A program made the translations under genes and the position numbers. From the NCBI RefSeq assembly GCF_002967765.1, contig NZ_PUHY01000014.1:124001-188000 (forward strand): DNA of 64,000 nt. The letters run 5' to 3'. The notes below the pieces were generated by a model. It saw nothing but the letters and a program-made list of their open reading frames with translations, was not told the DNA's origin and did no database searches. Source of the DNA: Blastopirellula marina (lineage in GTDB: Bacteria; Planctomycetota; Planctomycetia; Pirellulales; Pirellulaceae). Position 1 is the stretch's first letter, and each line of letters opens with the position of its first letter. Positions 47,543 to 56,200 of the stretch are shown here, piece after piece.

Positions 47543-49126
47543 ATGACCCGCACGAAACGTTCTTGGCTGGCTGCCCTGGCAGTGAGTCTAGGTGCGGCAT
47601 CTCCGCTGGCTCTGTTAGCCCAAGAGCTAGTGCCACCGCAGTCCGCATTGTTGGAGAACGCGACGGTTACGCGAATCACCGATGAGGCCGAGGAAGACTC
47701 TGCCTTCATCCCGGCGATTCCAATCGCTGAGAGTGCCGATTCTATGATTGGGTACGAAAACGTAACCAGCAACATGGACATGGCGGCACCCGCTTGCGAT
47801 GCAGAAAAAATGAAGGCGCTCAAGAAGGCGGCGGCTAGTGCCTATAAACCGCTCTTCTTTGATAATAACTTCGACTACCTATGCGATCCCTGCTACGACG
47901 GTTGCTTGTTAGGGGAAGATCTCAAGCGGCTTTGTGTTGGCAATCATGGTGTCTTGGACATCGGCGGTGAGTATCGCCTTCGATTCCACAACGAAGCACA
48001 CATGAAGCCGTTCCTCAACAACGTAAACGACAACTTTCTGCTACAGCGGTTGCGTGTTTACGGGAATTATGAGGTTTCGGAAAACCTGCGCGTTTACGGC
48101 GAAATTCTGCACGCCTACAGCCAATACGAAACGGCCCCGCCACGCCCGATCGATGAAAACTACTGGGAAATCCAGAATGCGTTCATTGACGGTAAGTTGC
48201 TCGATACATGCAATGGTGCCTGGTTCGCTCGTGTCGGTCGCCAAGAGTTGTTGTACGGTAGCCAACGTCTCGTGTCGCCGCTCGACTGGGCCAACATTCG
48301 TCGCCGATTCGACGGTGCCAAGGTCTTCTACCGTGGGGATGCCTGGGATATTGATGCTTTCGCTACCCGGCCGATCAAGAAAGCCTTGTACGAGTGGGAT
48401 TCGACCAACCTCGATCAATCTTTCTACGGCGTCTTTTCGACCTACAAGAAGAGCGATTGGGGGACGATCGATATGTACTGGCTGGGCTACGAAAACAACG
48501 CCTCGCCGTTCCGTTACCAAACCGCCGGTAGCCGCCTCAACGGTGGCAAACATGGTGTGCTATACGACATCGAAGCCGCCTACCAGTTTGGTGAATACCA
48601 ACAAGCCAACCATAACGCCGGCTTCTACACGATTGGCTTTGGCCACCAGTTTGAAGACCTCGCTTGGAAGCCGAAGTTCATGGCTTACTACGACTGGGCT
48701 TCTGGCGATGCGATCACGGGGAACGGGTTCGATCAACTGTTTCCGCTTGCCCACGCCTACTTAGGCTGGATGGACTTGTTCGCTCGTCGCAACATCGAAG
48801 ACTTCAACTTCCAGTTAACGATGAAGCCCTGCGATGCCTGGACGCTGATTCTGTGGCATCACATTTTCAACCGTCAGGACAGCAACGACGTGCCGTACAC
48901 GGTGGTTAACGCACCGTACCCTGGCACCACGGCGGCTGGATCGCGTTACTTGGGTCAGGAAATCGACTTTATGGCCAAGTGCCAGATGACGCCACACTCG
49001 GACATCATCTTCGGGTACTCCCACTTCTTCACGGGGACGTACTTCCAGGATCAGCACGCCCTGAATCCGAACGTGACGGATGATGACGCCAACTTCTTCT
49101 ACACGCAATTCACCCTGCGATTCTAA
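47543..49126 (+). CDS. Outer-membrane porin of the alginate-export family
   Basis: A 527-residue protein from the ATG at 47543 (an in-frame TTG at 47525 is less likely). Signal peptide 1-26 (WLAALAVSLGAASPLALLA). After a Cys-containing linker (YLCDPCYDGCLL) the barrel starts: VLDIGGEYRLRFHNEAH, FLLQRLRVYGNYEVSENLRVYGEI in parts, and WFARVGRQELLYGSQRLVSPLDW, all typical of the alginate-export (AlgE-like) barrel; it ends with a C-terminal aromatic (TLRF). It probably lets anions cross the outer membrane. Being divergent from the nitrate operon, it may be the nitrate porin; this is inference. A strong terminator follows. Confidence 0.82.
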   Translation: MTRTKRSWLAALAVSLGAASPLALLAQELVPPQSALLENATVTRITDEAEEDSAFIPAIPIAESADSMIGYENVTSNMDMAAPACDAEKMKALKKAAASAYKPLFFDNNFDYLCDPCYDGCLLGEDLKRLCVGNHGVLDIGGEYRLRFHNEAHMKPFLNNVNDNFLLQRLRVYGNYEVSENLRVYGEILHAYSQYETAPPRPIDENYWEIQNAFIDGKLLDTCNGAWFARVGRQELLYGSQRLVSPLDWANIRRRFDGAKVFYRGDAWDIDAFATRPIKKALYEWDSTNLDQSFYGVFSTYKKSDWGTIDMYWLGYENNASPFRYQTAGSRLNGGKHGVLYDIEAAYQFGEYQQANHNAGFYTIGFGHQFEDLAWKPKFMAYYDWASGDAITGNGFDQLFPLAHAYLGWMDLFARRNIEDFNFQLTMKPCDAWTLILWHHIFNRQDSNDVPYTVVNAPYPGTTAAGSRYLGQEIDFMAKCQMTPHSDIIFGYSHFFTGTYFQDQHALNPNVTDDDANFFYTQFTLRF

Positions 49127-49160
49127 GAAATTGGTTCTCACAACTGGTAACCACACACAA

Positions 49161-49188
49161 GGGATGGCGGCAACCGCCATCCCTTTTT
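49161..49188 (+). terminator. Intrinsic terminator after the porin gene
   Basis: GGGATGGCGG, loop CAA, CCGCCATCCC, then TTTTT: a perfect 10-bp stem with T-run. Confidence 0.95.
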
Positions 49189-49328
49189 CTATTGCCTAAA
49201 AAGGTTGCATCCCAGGCCCTGGAAACCGCGCAAGGGGAATTTCTCCATAATTAACATGAGATAGGTGTAGATGTAAGTGTTTTCTGTATAGAGAGATATG
49301 TCTTGGTGCCGGGAAGCCGTAAGGCGGT

Positions 49329-49344
49329 CGGTACATGACTTGCA
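49329..49344 (+). promoter_or_regulatory. Sigma-54-like promoter upstream of the two-component system
   Basis: CGGTACATGACTTGCA fits the GG-N10-GC spacing, with 9 of 11 positions of GGCACG-N4-TTGCA matched. It lies 67 bases before the regulator start. One-off matches of this size can be chance. Confidence 0.4.
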
Positions 49345-49410
49345 TGCAATGATGCGAACCCACGGAGTTATCGCGGCAAAAACTCTTTCAATCAGAAGCA
49401 TCAAGACAAA

Positions 49411-50898
49411 TTGACAACGCAAAACTACCTCGGAGCGAAGCGGGAACGACGCGTTCTGGTGATCGATGACGATCCCAGCGTAGCAACGGTGGTCACCTCC
49501 GCCCTTTCGCAGGACGAAGTGCGCATTCAACATGCGGAAACCGGTGCTAACGGACTGCAGCAATTGGTCCAGTTTCGTCCCGATGTCTTGATACTCGATC
49601 ACCTTCTTCCTGACGGCGAAGGCCTGCAGATCCTAGGACGAGTGAATCGCATTGATGCCCGCCTGCCAGTGCTGTTCGTCACCGCTCGGAACTCGAGTGA
49701 ACTGGCGATCGAGGCGATGAAGCAGGGGGCGTTTGATTTCCTCTCCAAACCTCTGCAACTCGAGAAAATCCAGGAAAAGACGCAGCAGGCTCTGGAAAGC
49801 CGCCGCTTGATGTTGATGCCGGTGCAACTTCCTTCCCAAGTCGATCCCATGATCGACGGCGCGGACCACTTGATTGGTCAGTGTCCGGAGATGCAGGAAG
49901 TTTACAAGGCAATCGGTCGGGCAGCGGCCCACGACGTGCCTGTGCTAATAGAAGGTGAGATCGGCACGGGTAAAGAGCTCGTGGCGCGAGCAATTTATCA
50001 ACATGGACGCCGCAAAGATCGCCCCTTCGTCAAAGTCGTTTGCAGCGACTTTGGCCCGGAATGGCTCGAAAGCGAATTGTTCGGCCACGAACCGAACTCC
50101 TTCCCTGGGGCGACCGAACGCCGAATCGGCAAGATCGAGCAATGCCACGGCGGAACCGTGTTGTTAGAGGACATTTCCGCGATTCCGCAGCCGCTGCAAA
50201 GCAAGCTAGTACGTTTCATTCAAGACAAAACCTTCGAGCGAATCGGCGGGCAGGAAGCGATTCAAGTGAACACTACGCTTCTGTTTACGTCGAGCAAGAA
50301 CGCCGAGCGACTGACGACCGAAGGGGTGATTCGCCACGATCTGTTCTACTCGCTCAACTCATTTATGATTCGCATCCCACCATTACGCGAGCGTGGGGCT
50401 GACCTGACGAAATTGGTCGATCATTTCGTGGGACAATTCTGCCGAGTGGAACGAATCGGCCAGACGGGCGCCGTGCGAACTTCTCCTGACGCTTTGCGTT
50501 TGCTGACCGATTACCCTTGGCCAGGTAATGTCGCCGAACTGCGAAGCGTATTGCGGCGTGCACTCGTCGAGTCGCGGGGAACCGTGATAGCCGGTGATTA
50601 CCTCCGTACGGCTTTGCGAGACCTGCCACGAAACGACGTGGGTCTTGAGACTAAAATGCTCTCTACCCACGTATGTGATTGGGAAGACTTCATTCAAGAT
50701 AAGATTGATGCCGGCTCGAACGATCTCTATTCTGACGCGGTGATGGAGATGGAGCGGCATGTCTTAACCATAATTCTGCGAAAGACGTCTGGTAATCAGG
50801 CTAAGGCGGCCCGTATGCTTGGAATTACACGGACCAGCCTTCGTAAGAAGATCCACTATCTCGGGCTGGCAATTGAAGAGTTCGTAAGTACGGTTTAA
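49411..50898 (+). CDS. NtrC-family response regulator with degenerate sigma-54 contact loop
   Basis: A 495-residue regulator starting at TTG. Receiver 14-130 with Asp19-Asp21, phospho-acceptor Asp63 in LILDHLLPDG, Thr91 and Lys113. The AAA+ domain is 150-385: Walker A GEIGTGKE (182-189), Walker B LLEDI (251-255, reversed order relative to the usual LDEI), R-finger region IRHDLFYSL and RIPPLRERGADL. The GAFTGA loop that contacts sigma-54 reads NSFPGA (229-234), which is unusual. A Fis-type HTH (NQAKAARMLGITRTSLRKKI) ends the protein. It is followed 4 bases later by a hybrid kinase, its likely partner. Confidence 0.87.
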   Translation: MTTQNYLGAKRERRVLVIDDDPSVATVVTSALSQDEVRIQHAETGANGLQQLVQFRPDVLILDHLLPDGEGLQILGRVNRIDARLPVLFVTARNSSELAIEAMKQGAFDFLSKPLQLEKIQEKTQQALESRRLMLMPVQLPSQVDPMIDGADHLIGQCPEMQEVYKAIGRAAAHDVPVLIEGEIGTGKELVARAIYQHGRRKDRPFVKVVCSDFGPEWLESELFGHEPNSFPGATERRIGKIEQCHGGTVLLEDISAIPQPLQSKLVRFIQDKTFERIGGQEAIQVNTTLLFTSSKNAERLTTEGVIRHDLFYSLNSFMIRIPPLRERGADLTKLVDHFVGQFCRVERIGQTGAVRTSPDALRLLTDYPWPGNVAELRSVLRRALVESRGTVIAGDYLRTALRDLPRNDVGLETKMLSTHVCDWEDFIQDKIDAGSNDLYSDAVMEMERHVLTIILRKTSGNQAKAARMLGITRTSLRKKIHYLGLAIEEFVSTV

Positions 50899-50902
50899 GC
50901 CT

Positions 50903-53173
50903 ATGCCCGCCCAGGGGGAACAGGTTCCCACTGCTCAATCGTCTTCCAATCGATTGACCGTTCTGTACGTTCTCGCTCTGAGTGCGGTCGCTCTGTTGAC
51001 CATCGTTGGTCAAATTTTGGTCCAACGAAGCCTCGAACGGCAGCTAAGTGACTCGACGGTGATTAACATCGCGGGTCGCCAACGAATGCTCAGCCAGAAA
51101 ATTACCAAGCTTGCGCTGCAGATCCACGCGTCGGACGATCCCTTCAAACGTAGTAAAGACCGGGCTGACCTGCGGAGTGCGCTGACGCTGTGGGAAACAT
51201 GTCATCGTGGTCTACAAGATGGCAACGAAAAGCTGGGTTTGCCAGGCAATAACAGTGAGAATGTAACCGAGCTGTATCGAACGCTGGAACCGGAATTCAT
51301 TACTATCCGAGACGCAGCAGAGCAATTTCTCGTCCAAGAAACGGCTGATCGAAAGCCCGCAGAAGAATTGCCCGTGACGCTCAAGACCATTATGGCCCAC
51401 GAAGCGAACTTCCTCGCAGGGATGGATCAGATTGTCTATCTGTACGATAAGGAGGCCGAAAGTCGTGTTTCGAGCCTGAAACGTGTCGAGCATGGATTGC
51501 TGCTCGTGACACTCACAGTGCTTCTGCTCGAAGGGCTCTTTGTCTTTCGGCCAGCCGTGGGGCAGATCCGCCGCATGGTCGATGACTTACGCGAAAACAC
51601 CTCGGCACTGGAAAGAGCGAAAGAGTCTGCGGAGACAGCGAACAAAGAAAAGTCTCGCTTCCTTGCCAAAATGAGTCACGAATTACGGACTCCGATGAAC
51701 GCGATTTTGGGGCTTTCCGAAGTTCTGCTCCGTGGGCAACTGGTCAATAATCAAAAGAAGCTGCTGACCACGATTCATGACTCGGCCCAGTCTCTGATGG
51801 GGCTTTTGACCGACCTATTGGATATGTCCAAGCTGGAAGTCGATACATCGCTCAAGCTGCGTCGAGAACCGCTTAATCCGAAGGAAACATTCCAGAGGGT
51901 GGCCGAGATGTTCACCCATCAAGCCATCGACCGCGGCCTGGAATTGAATCTCGATATCGACGAAGACCTCGATTTGTGGGTACTCGGCGATGAGAACCGA
52001 TTGCGGCAAGTTGTGGTCAACCTGATTCAAAACGCACTGAAGTTTACGACCGAGGGAAGCATCTCAGTTGAAGCGTCCGTGCAGCGTCAGCAGGCGAACG
52101 AAGTGCTCGTTAATCTCTGTATCCGCGATACGGGGCCTGGGATTTCAGCCGAAGATCAAAAGACGATCTTCGAGCCCTTCAAACAAGCGGAACGAGATCG
52201 TGACAAGCATGGGGGAGCCGGGCTTGGGCTGAGCATTGCTTATCGGCTTGTCGAAGCGATGAACGGTCGTGTCCGTGTGGTTAGCAAACTGGGCGAGGGG
52301 ACGGCTTTTATCGTCGACATTCCTTTCCCGCGATCGCTAGGCCACATCGAGCAACTCGACGAGTGGCGACACGATAAGACCGCGCCGATTGAAGTGATGC
52401 CCGCCTTGAAGTCCGCCAATTTGTTGGTGGTTGAAGATGTCGAGGCGAATCGCCTAGTTGTTGGCGAGATGTTAGGCGAGTTGGCCGTTCCGCACCGGTT
52501 TGCCGTTTCGATTGCAGATGGACTTACGAAGGTCGATGAAAGTTGGCCTGACATGATCTTGCTCGACTTGGAATTGCCCGATGGCGACGGTTTCAAGTTC
52601 TTTTACGATCTGATCGGTAAGTGCTTGAATTCGGATCATGCCCGGCCGTTGGTTATCGCCCTCACGGCCCATGCCACGGAGGAAATCCGGACCAAGACCG
52701 AAGATGCCGGCATGGATGGGTTTCTCACCAAGCCTGTCACTTTAGAAGGCTTGCGAATGGTGCTTCGTTTGTTACCAGAATCGTTAGCTGAGTCGTCTGA
52801 TTCCGCTAACGATCAGGCATCGACGGCTGAGCCATCGGGAGAGTCAGGGGAAACCGTTGAAGATCCATTGGCGTCCTACCCATTGTCGCTGCGTCACAAG
52901 CTGTGGACGATGTACTGCGACGCCTATCTGCCGCAGTATGAAGAGCTGCAATCCGCATTTTCGGAGAAGGATTCCAAGCGTTTTGCTTTTGCGGCGCATC
53001 GATTGTTAGGTATGGCAGCTAACTTTGGGTTTAACGACGCGATCCCAATCTTGCGCGAGTTCGACGAGGACAACATTGATCTCGAGAACCCGTCCATTCC
53101 AGAGAAAATGGACCGCCTGTTCGAGGTGCTCCAGCAACTCGCGGAAGAAGCCAACCGCAATATCTCGTTATAG
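50903..53173 (+). CDS. Hybrid sensor histidine kinase with PilJ/NarX-like sensor, receiver and HPt
   Basis: A 756-residue membrane kinase. Membrane segments at about 17-40 and 198-218 bracket a periplasmic four-helix sensor whose start, NIAGRQRMLSQKITKLALQI (residues 55-74), matches the PilJ-type domain related to the NarX/NarQ nitrate-binding P-box. Then His259 (MSHELRTPMN), N-box Asn377, G-boxes DTGPGIS and GGAGLGLSIA, a receiver with Asp555 and Lys610, and an HPt domain with His699 (AAHRLLGMAANFG). This allows phosphorelay His259-Asp555-His699 to the neighbouring regulator's Asp63. Its neighbourhood suggests nitrate or nitrite sensing, which is inference. Confidence 0.9.
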   Translation: MPAQGEQVPTAQSSSNRLTVLYVLALSAVALLTIVGQILVQRSLERQLSDSTVINIAGRQRMLSQKITKLALQIHASDDPFKRSKDRADLRSALTLWETCHRGLQDGNEKLGLPGNNSENVTELYRTLEPEFITIRDAAEQFLVQETADRKPAEELPVTLKTIMAHEANFLAGMDQIVYLYDKEAESRVSSLKRVEHGLLLVTLTVLLLEGLFVFRPAVGQIRRMVDDLRENTSALERAKESAETANKEKSRFLAKMSHELRTPMNAILGLSEVLLRGQLVNNQKKLLTTIHDSAQSLMGLLTDLLDMSKLEVDTSLKLRREPLNPKETFQRVAEMFTHQAIDRGLELNLDIDEDLDLWVLGDENRLRQVVVNLIQNALKFTTEGSISVEASVQRQQANEVLVNLCIRDTGPGISAEDQKTIFEPFKQAERDRDKHGGAGLGLSIAYRLVEAMNGRVRVVSKLGEGTAFIVDIPFPRSLGHIEQLDEWRHDKTAPIEVMPALKSANLLVVEDVEANRLVVGEMLGELAVPHRFAVSIADGLTKVDESWPDMILLDLELPDGDGFKFFYDLIGKCLNSDHARPLVIALTAHATEEIRTKTEDAGMDGFLTKPVTLEGLRMVLRLLPESLAESSDSANDQASTAEPSGESGETVEDPLASYPLSLRHKLWTMYCDAYLPQYEELQSAFSEKDSKRFAFAAHRLLGMAANFGFNDAIPILREFDEDNIDLENPSIPEKMDRLFEVLQQLAEEANRNISL

Positions 53174-53408
53174 GTGGTATCAATTCTTTGGCCACGGCTC
53201 CGCTTGATCGGGCGGTGATAACAAGTTCTCGGCAGGAGAGTTATTGATCCTGGCGAGATTATTGCGCAGAATCATCAGATACCCCTCCCTGACAAAGTCG
53301 ATTTCGGCCTGAACGATTTGCCCTTCCGTGGTCAGTCGCCTTCCTGGCTCTCCTCGCAATATCTCCTGACAACCTCCCAATCCTTGCTTCTGACTATTGG
53401 CACGACGC

Positions 53409-56144
53409 ATGATGAGCTTGCAGCGCTGTACTTTCGTGGCCGTTGCGGCATGGACTTTCGCCGCACTGGGTTCCGTTTCTCTTTACGCTCAATCAGGCCC
53501 GGTGATTCCTGGCTACGAGCGATTTCATGGGCAGACCAGTGACGCTTTCGGTGGCGAATTGCTGCTGAGCGAATTGAACTGCGTGGCCTGCCATGCCGAC
53601 ACTGGTTCGCAACTGGGTAACCTGGCTCCCAAGGCCGCTCCTGATTTGTCGCTGGTTGGTAGTCGCGTTCGACCAGAGTACTTGTCGGCGTATTTGAAAG
53701 ATCCGCACCAGCTGAAGCCAGGGGCGACCATGCCCGATGTTCTCGGCGGATTGCCAGCGGCCGAGCGAGAGGACGCGATTTCGAATCTCACCCACTTCTT
53801 AGCTTCGACCGGACGACTGCAGGAAGGTCGACGACGAACGAGGGAGATCAACGACGGGAAAGCTCTCTACCACGAAGTCGGTTGTGTCGCGTGTCATGGG
53901 CCTCAGGAAGGCAACATGGCCGGATCAGGCCAATGGAAGCCGCTCGGTGATCTTACCGCGAAATACTCGGTTCCTTCGCTGACTGCTTTTCTGCAAGATC
54001 CACTGAAAGTTCGTGCCTCCGGTCGCATGCCGTCGCTGCGACTGAGCAGTGCTGACGCGGGAAAGATTGCCCAATACTTGCTGCAAGATCTCGATGTCGA
54101 AGTTCCAGCGAACTTACAGTATGCCTACTATGAAGAACCGAACTTCAGCAAGTTGCCCGACTTCTCGAAGCTGACGCCGAAGGAAACAGGCGAAACGATG
54201 TCGTTCGATCTGGGAATCGCCCATCGTAAGGATAACTTTGCCCTGGTCTTCGAAGGCTTCCTGAACATTGGACAGGAAGGGGAGTACACCTTCCATATCG
54301 ATTCCGACGACGGTAGCCGCATCGAAATTGATGGTAAGCAGGTCGCGATCAATGACGGCATTCACCCCAAACAGCGACGCTCGGGCAAAGTTCGATTGAA
54401 GCCCGGTATGCATGAACTGCGTGTCGAGTACTTCGAAGGGGGTGGCGAAGAAGAGTTTGACGTCACCTTCGACGGACCAGGCGGTCTCCGCAATGCTTAC
54501 GTTGCTGATCATGTCTTCATGAAGAAGGAAACGGCCAGCGACGAAGCCAATAAATCTTTTCAGGTCGATCCACAGCGGGTTGAGAAAGGACGCGTTCAAT
54601 TCGTCTCGCTCGGCTGTGCCAACTGTCACAGCATGGGAGATCTCAAGCCAGATCCTAACGCTCTGCTGGGGCCGAGCTTCGCCTCGCTTGATCTGGCGAA
54701 AGGATGCTTGGCCGAAAGCCCTGAAAACGCTCCGAATTACCAATTGACCGCAGGGCAACGTCAAGCTTTGGCTGCGGCAATCAACCATCGCAAGCAAAGT
54801 GACGCCAAACCATGGAAACCTTGGCAAAAGGTTCAACGGCACATGGTCACGTTCAATTGTTACGCATGCCACGATCGAAATGAAATTGGAGGCGTGACAC
54901 CTGAGCTCAATGCCTTCTTCCATACCACTCAGGCGGAAATGGGAGATGAAGGACGAATTCCGCCAACGCTCGAAGGTGTGGGGGCGAAGCTGACGGAAAC
55001 CTGGATGAAGAAGGTGCTCAGCGAAGGCGCGAAGGATCGTCCTTACATGCAGACCGTGATGCCAAACTTTGGTTACGCAAACGTTGGCGGGCTCGCTCCG
55101 CTATTCGCTGAACTGGACACGCTACCCGAACATCCACCTATCGAAATTCCTGAGACGGAAGGTCGCATCAAAGCGACTGGTCGTCATATGGTCGGCGATA
55201 AAGTCTTCGGCTGCATCAAATGTCACACCTTCGCCGGCGAGAAGGCCTCTGGTGTTCAAGGGATTGATATGACGTTAATGACGAAGCGACTCAATCATGA
55301 TTGGTTCTTAGCTTACGTCATGGATCCACCACGCTTCCGCAAAGGAACCCGTATGCCAACCGCGTGGCCCAACGGTAAGTCGGTAATGCGCAACATCCTC
55401 AGCGGCGACGCTGATCAACAAGTCGAGGCTATTTGGCGGTACTTGAAAGATGGCACCGATGCCGCGAAGCCGTTCGGTGTTGGCCAACAGCCAATTGAAC
55501 TGGTTGCCTGGCGCAAAGCAGTTATCTATCGCAATTTCATCGAAGGAGCTGGTAGCCGCGCGATCGGAATTGGTTTTCCGGAGAAAGCCAACCTAGCCTT
55601 CGACGCGGCGAATTTGAACCTGGCAATGATCTGGCAAGGCTCCTTTATCGACGCCTCCCGTCACTGGACCGGCCGTGGGCAAGGATTCCAGCCGCCGTTG
55701 GGAGACAACGTTGTCCATCTACCAGAAGGTGCCCCGCTGGCCGTACTTTCCGATCCGTCCGCCAAGTGGCCGGAAGCGAGCGGTAAGGAGGCAGGCTATC
55801 AGTTTCTTGGGTACCGCCTGGACGAACTCAACAATCCCACATTCCGCTACCGATATGGCGATTTGACGGTCTCGGAAGCTTACGATGCCGAGAAACAGGG
55901 GGAATTCCCTTCACTCACGCGGACAATCACGCTTGAGGGGCACGCGCCGGAGGGTAAGCTCTTGTTCCGCGCCCTGACCGGAGCTGATATCCATCCTCTG
56001 AAGGACGGCTGGTATCAGATGGGCAACGGCTTGAAACTTCAAGTAACCGGCGCGAAGGCAATCGTTCGCAATGATCAATCCGACTTGGTGATCGAAGTCC
56101 CAGAAGGTGTCGAGCGGACATTCACGCTCAAGTACGTCTGGTAA
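53409..56144 (+). CDS. Exported five-haem cytochrome with PA14 domain
   Basis: A 911-residue protein with signal peptide 1-27 (TFVAVAAWTFAALGSVSLYA). CxxCH haem sites: CVACH at about 58 and 159, CANCH near 407, CYACH near 490, and CIKCH near 605. A PA14-like carbohydrate-binding domain at about 265-360 contains FEGFLNIGQEGEYTFHIDSDDGSRIEIDG-type text in parts and HELRVEYFEGGGEEEF. The C-terminal part (about 690-911) has no recognised domain. The gene is followed 56 bases later by a sorbosone-dehydrogenase-like gene. Such pairs are common in planctomycetes, where they may oxidise carbohydrates and pass electrons to the cytochrome. Confidence 0.87.
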   Translation: MMSLQRCTFVAVAAWTFAALGSVSLYAQSGPVIPGYERFHGQTSDAFGGELLLSELNCVACHADTGSQLGNLAPKAAPDLSLVGSRVRPEYLSAYLKDPHQLKPGATMPDVLGGLPAAEREDAISNLTHFLASTGRLQEGRRRTREINDGKALYHEVGCVACHGPQEGNMAGSGQWKPLGDLTAKYSVPSLTAFLQDPLKVRASGRMPSLRLSSADAGKIAQYLLQDLDVEVPANLQYAYYEEPNFSKLPDFSKLTPKETGETMSFDLGIAHRKDNFALVFEGFLNIGQEGEYTFHIDSDDGSRIEIDGKQVAINDGIHPKQRRSGKVRLKPGMHELRVEYFEGGGEEEFDVTFDGPGGLRNAYVADHVFMKKETASDEANKSFQVDPQRVEKGRVQFVSLGCANCHSMGDLKPDPNALLGPSFASLDLAKGCLAESPENAPNYQLTAGQRQALAAAINHRKQSDAKPWKPWQKVQRHMVTFNCYACHDRNEIGGVTPELNAFFHTTQAEMGDEGRIPPTLEGVGAKLTETWMKKVLSEGAKDRPYMQTVMPNFGYANVGGLAPLFAELDTLPEHPPIEIPETEGRIKATGRHMVGDKVFGCIKCHTFAGEKASGVQGIDMTLMTKRLNHDWFLAYVMDPPRFRKGTRMPTAWPNGKSVMRNILSGDADQQVEAIWRYLKDGTDAAKPFGVGQQPIELVAWRKAVIYRNFIEGAGSRAIGIGFPEKANLAFDAANLNLAMIWQGSFIDASRHWTGRGQGFQPPLGDNVVHLPEGAPLAVLSDPSAKWPEASGKEAGYQFLGYRLDELNNPTFRYRYGDLTVSEAYDAEKQGEFPSLTRTITLEGHAPEGKLLFRALTGADIHPLKDGWYQMGNGLKLQVTGAKAIVRNDQSDLVIEVPEGVERTFTLKYVW

Positions 56145-56200
56145 GCCGATCACACTTGTTCCCGCATAAATTACCCGCCGAGAATTCAAAGGCGTTTCTT

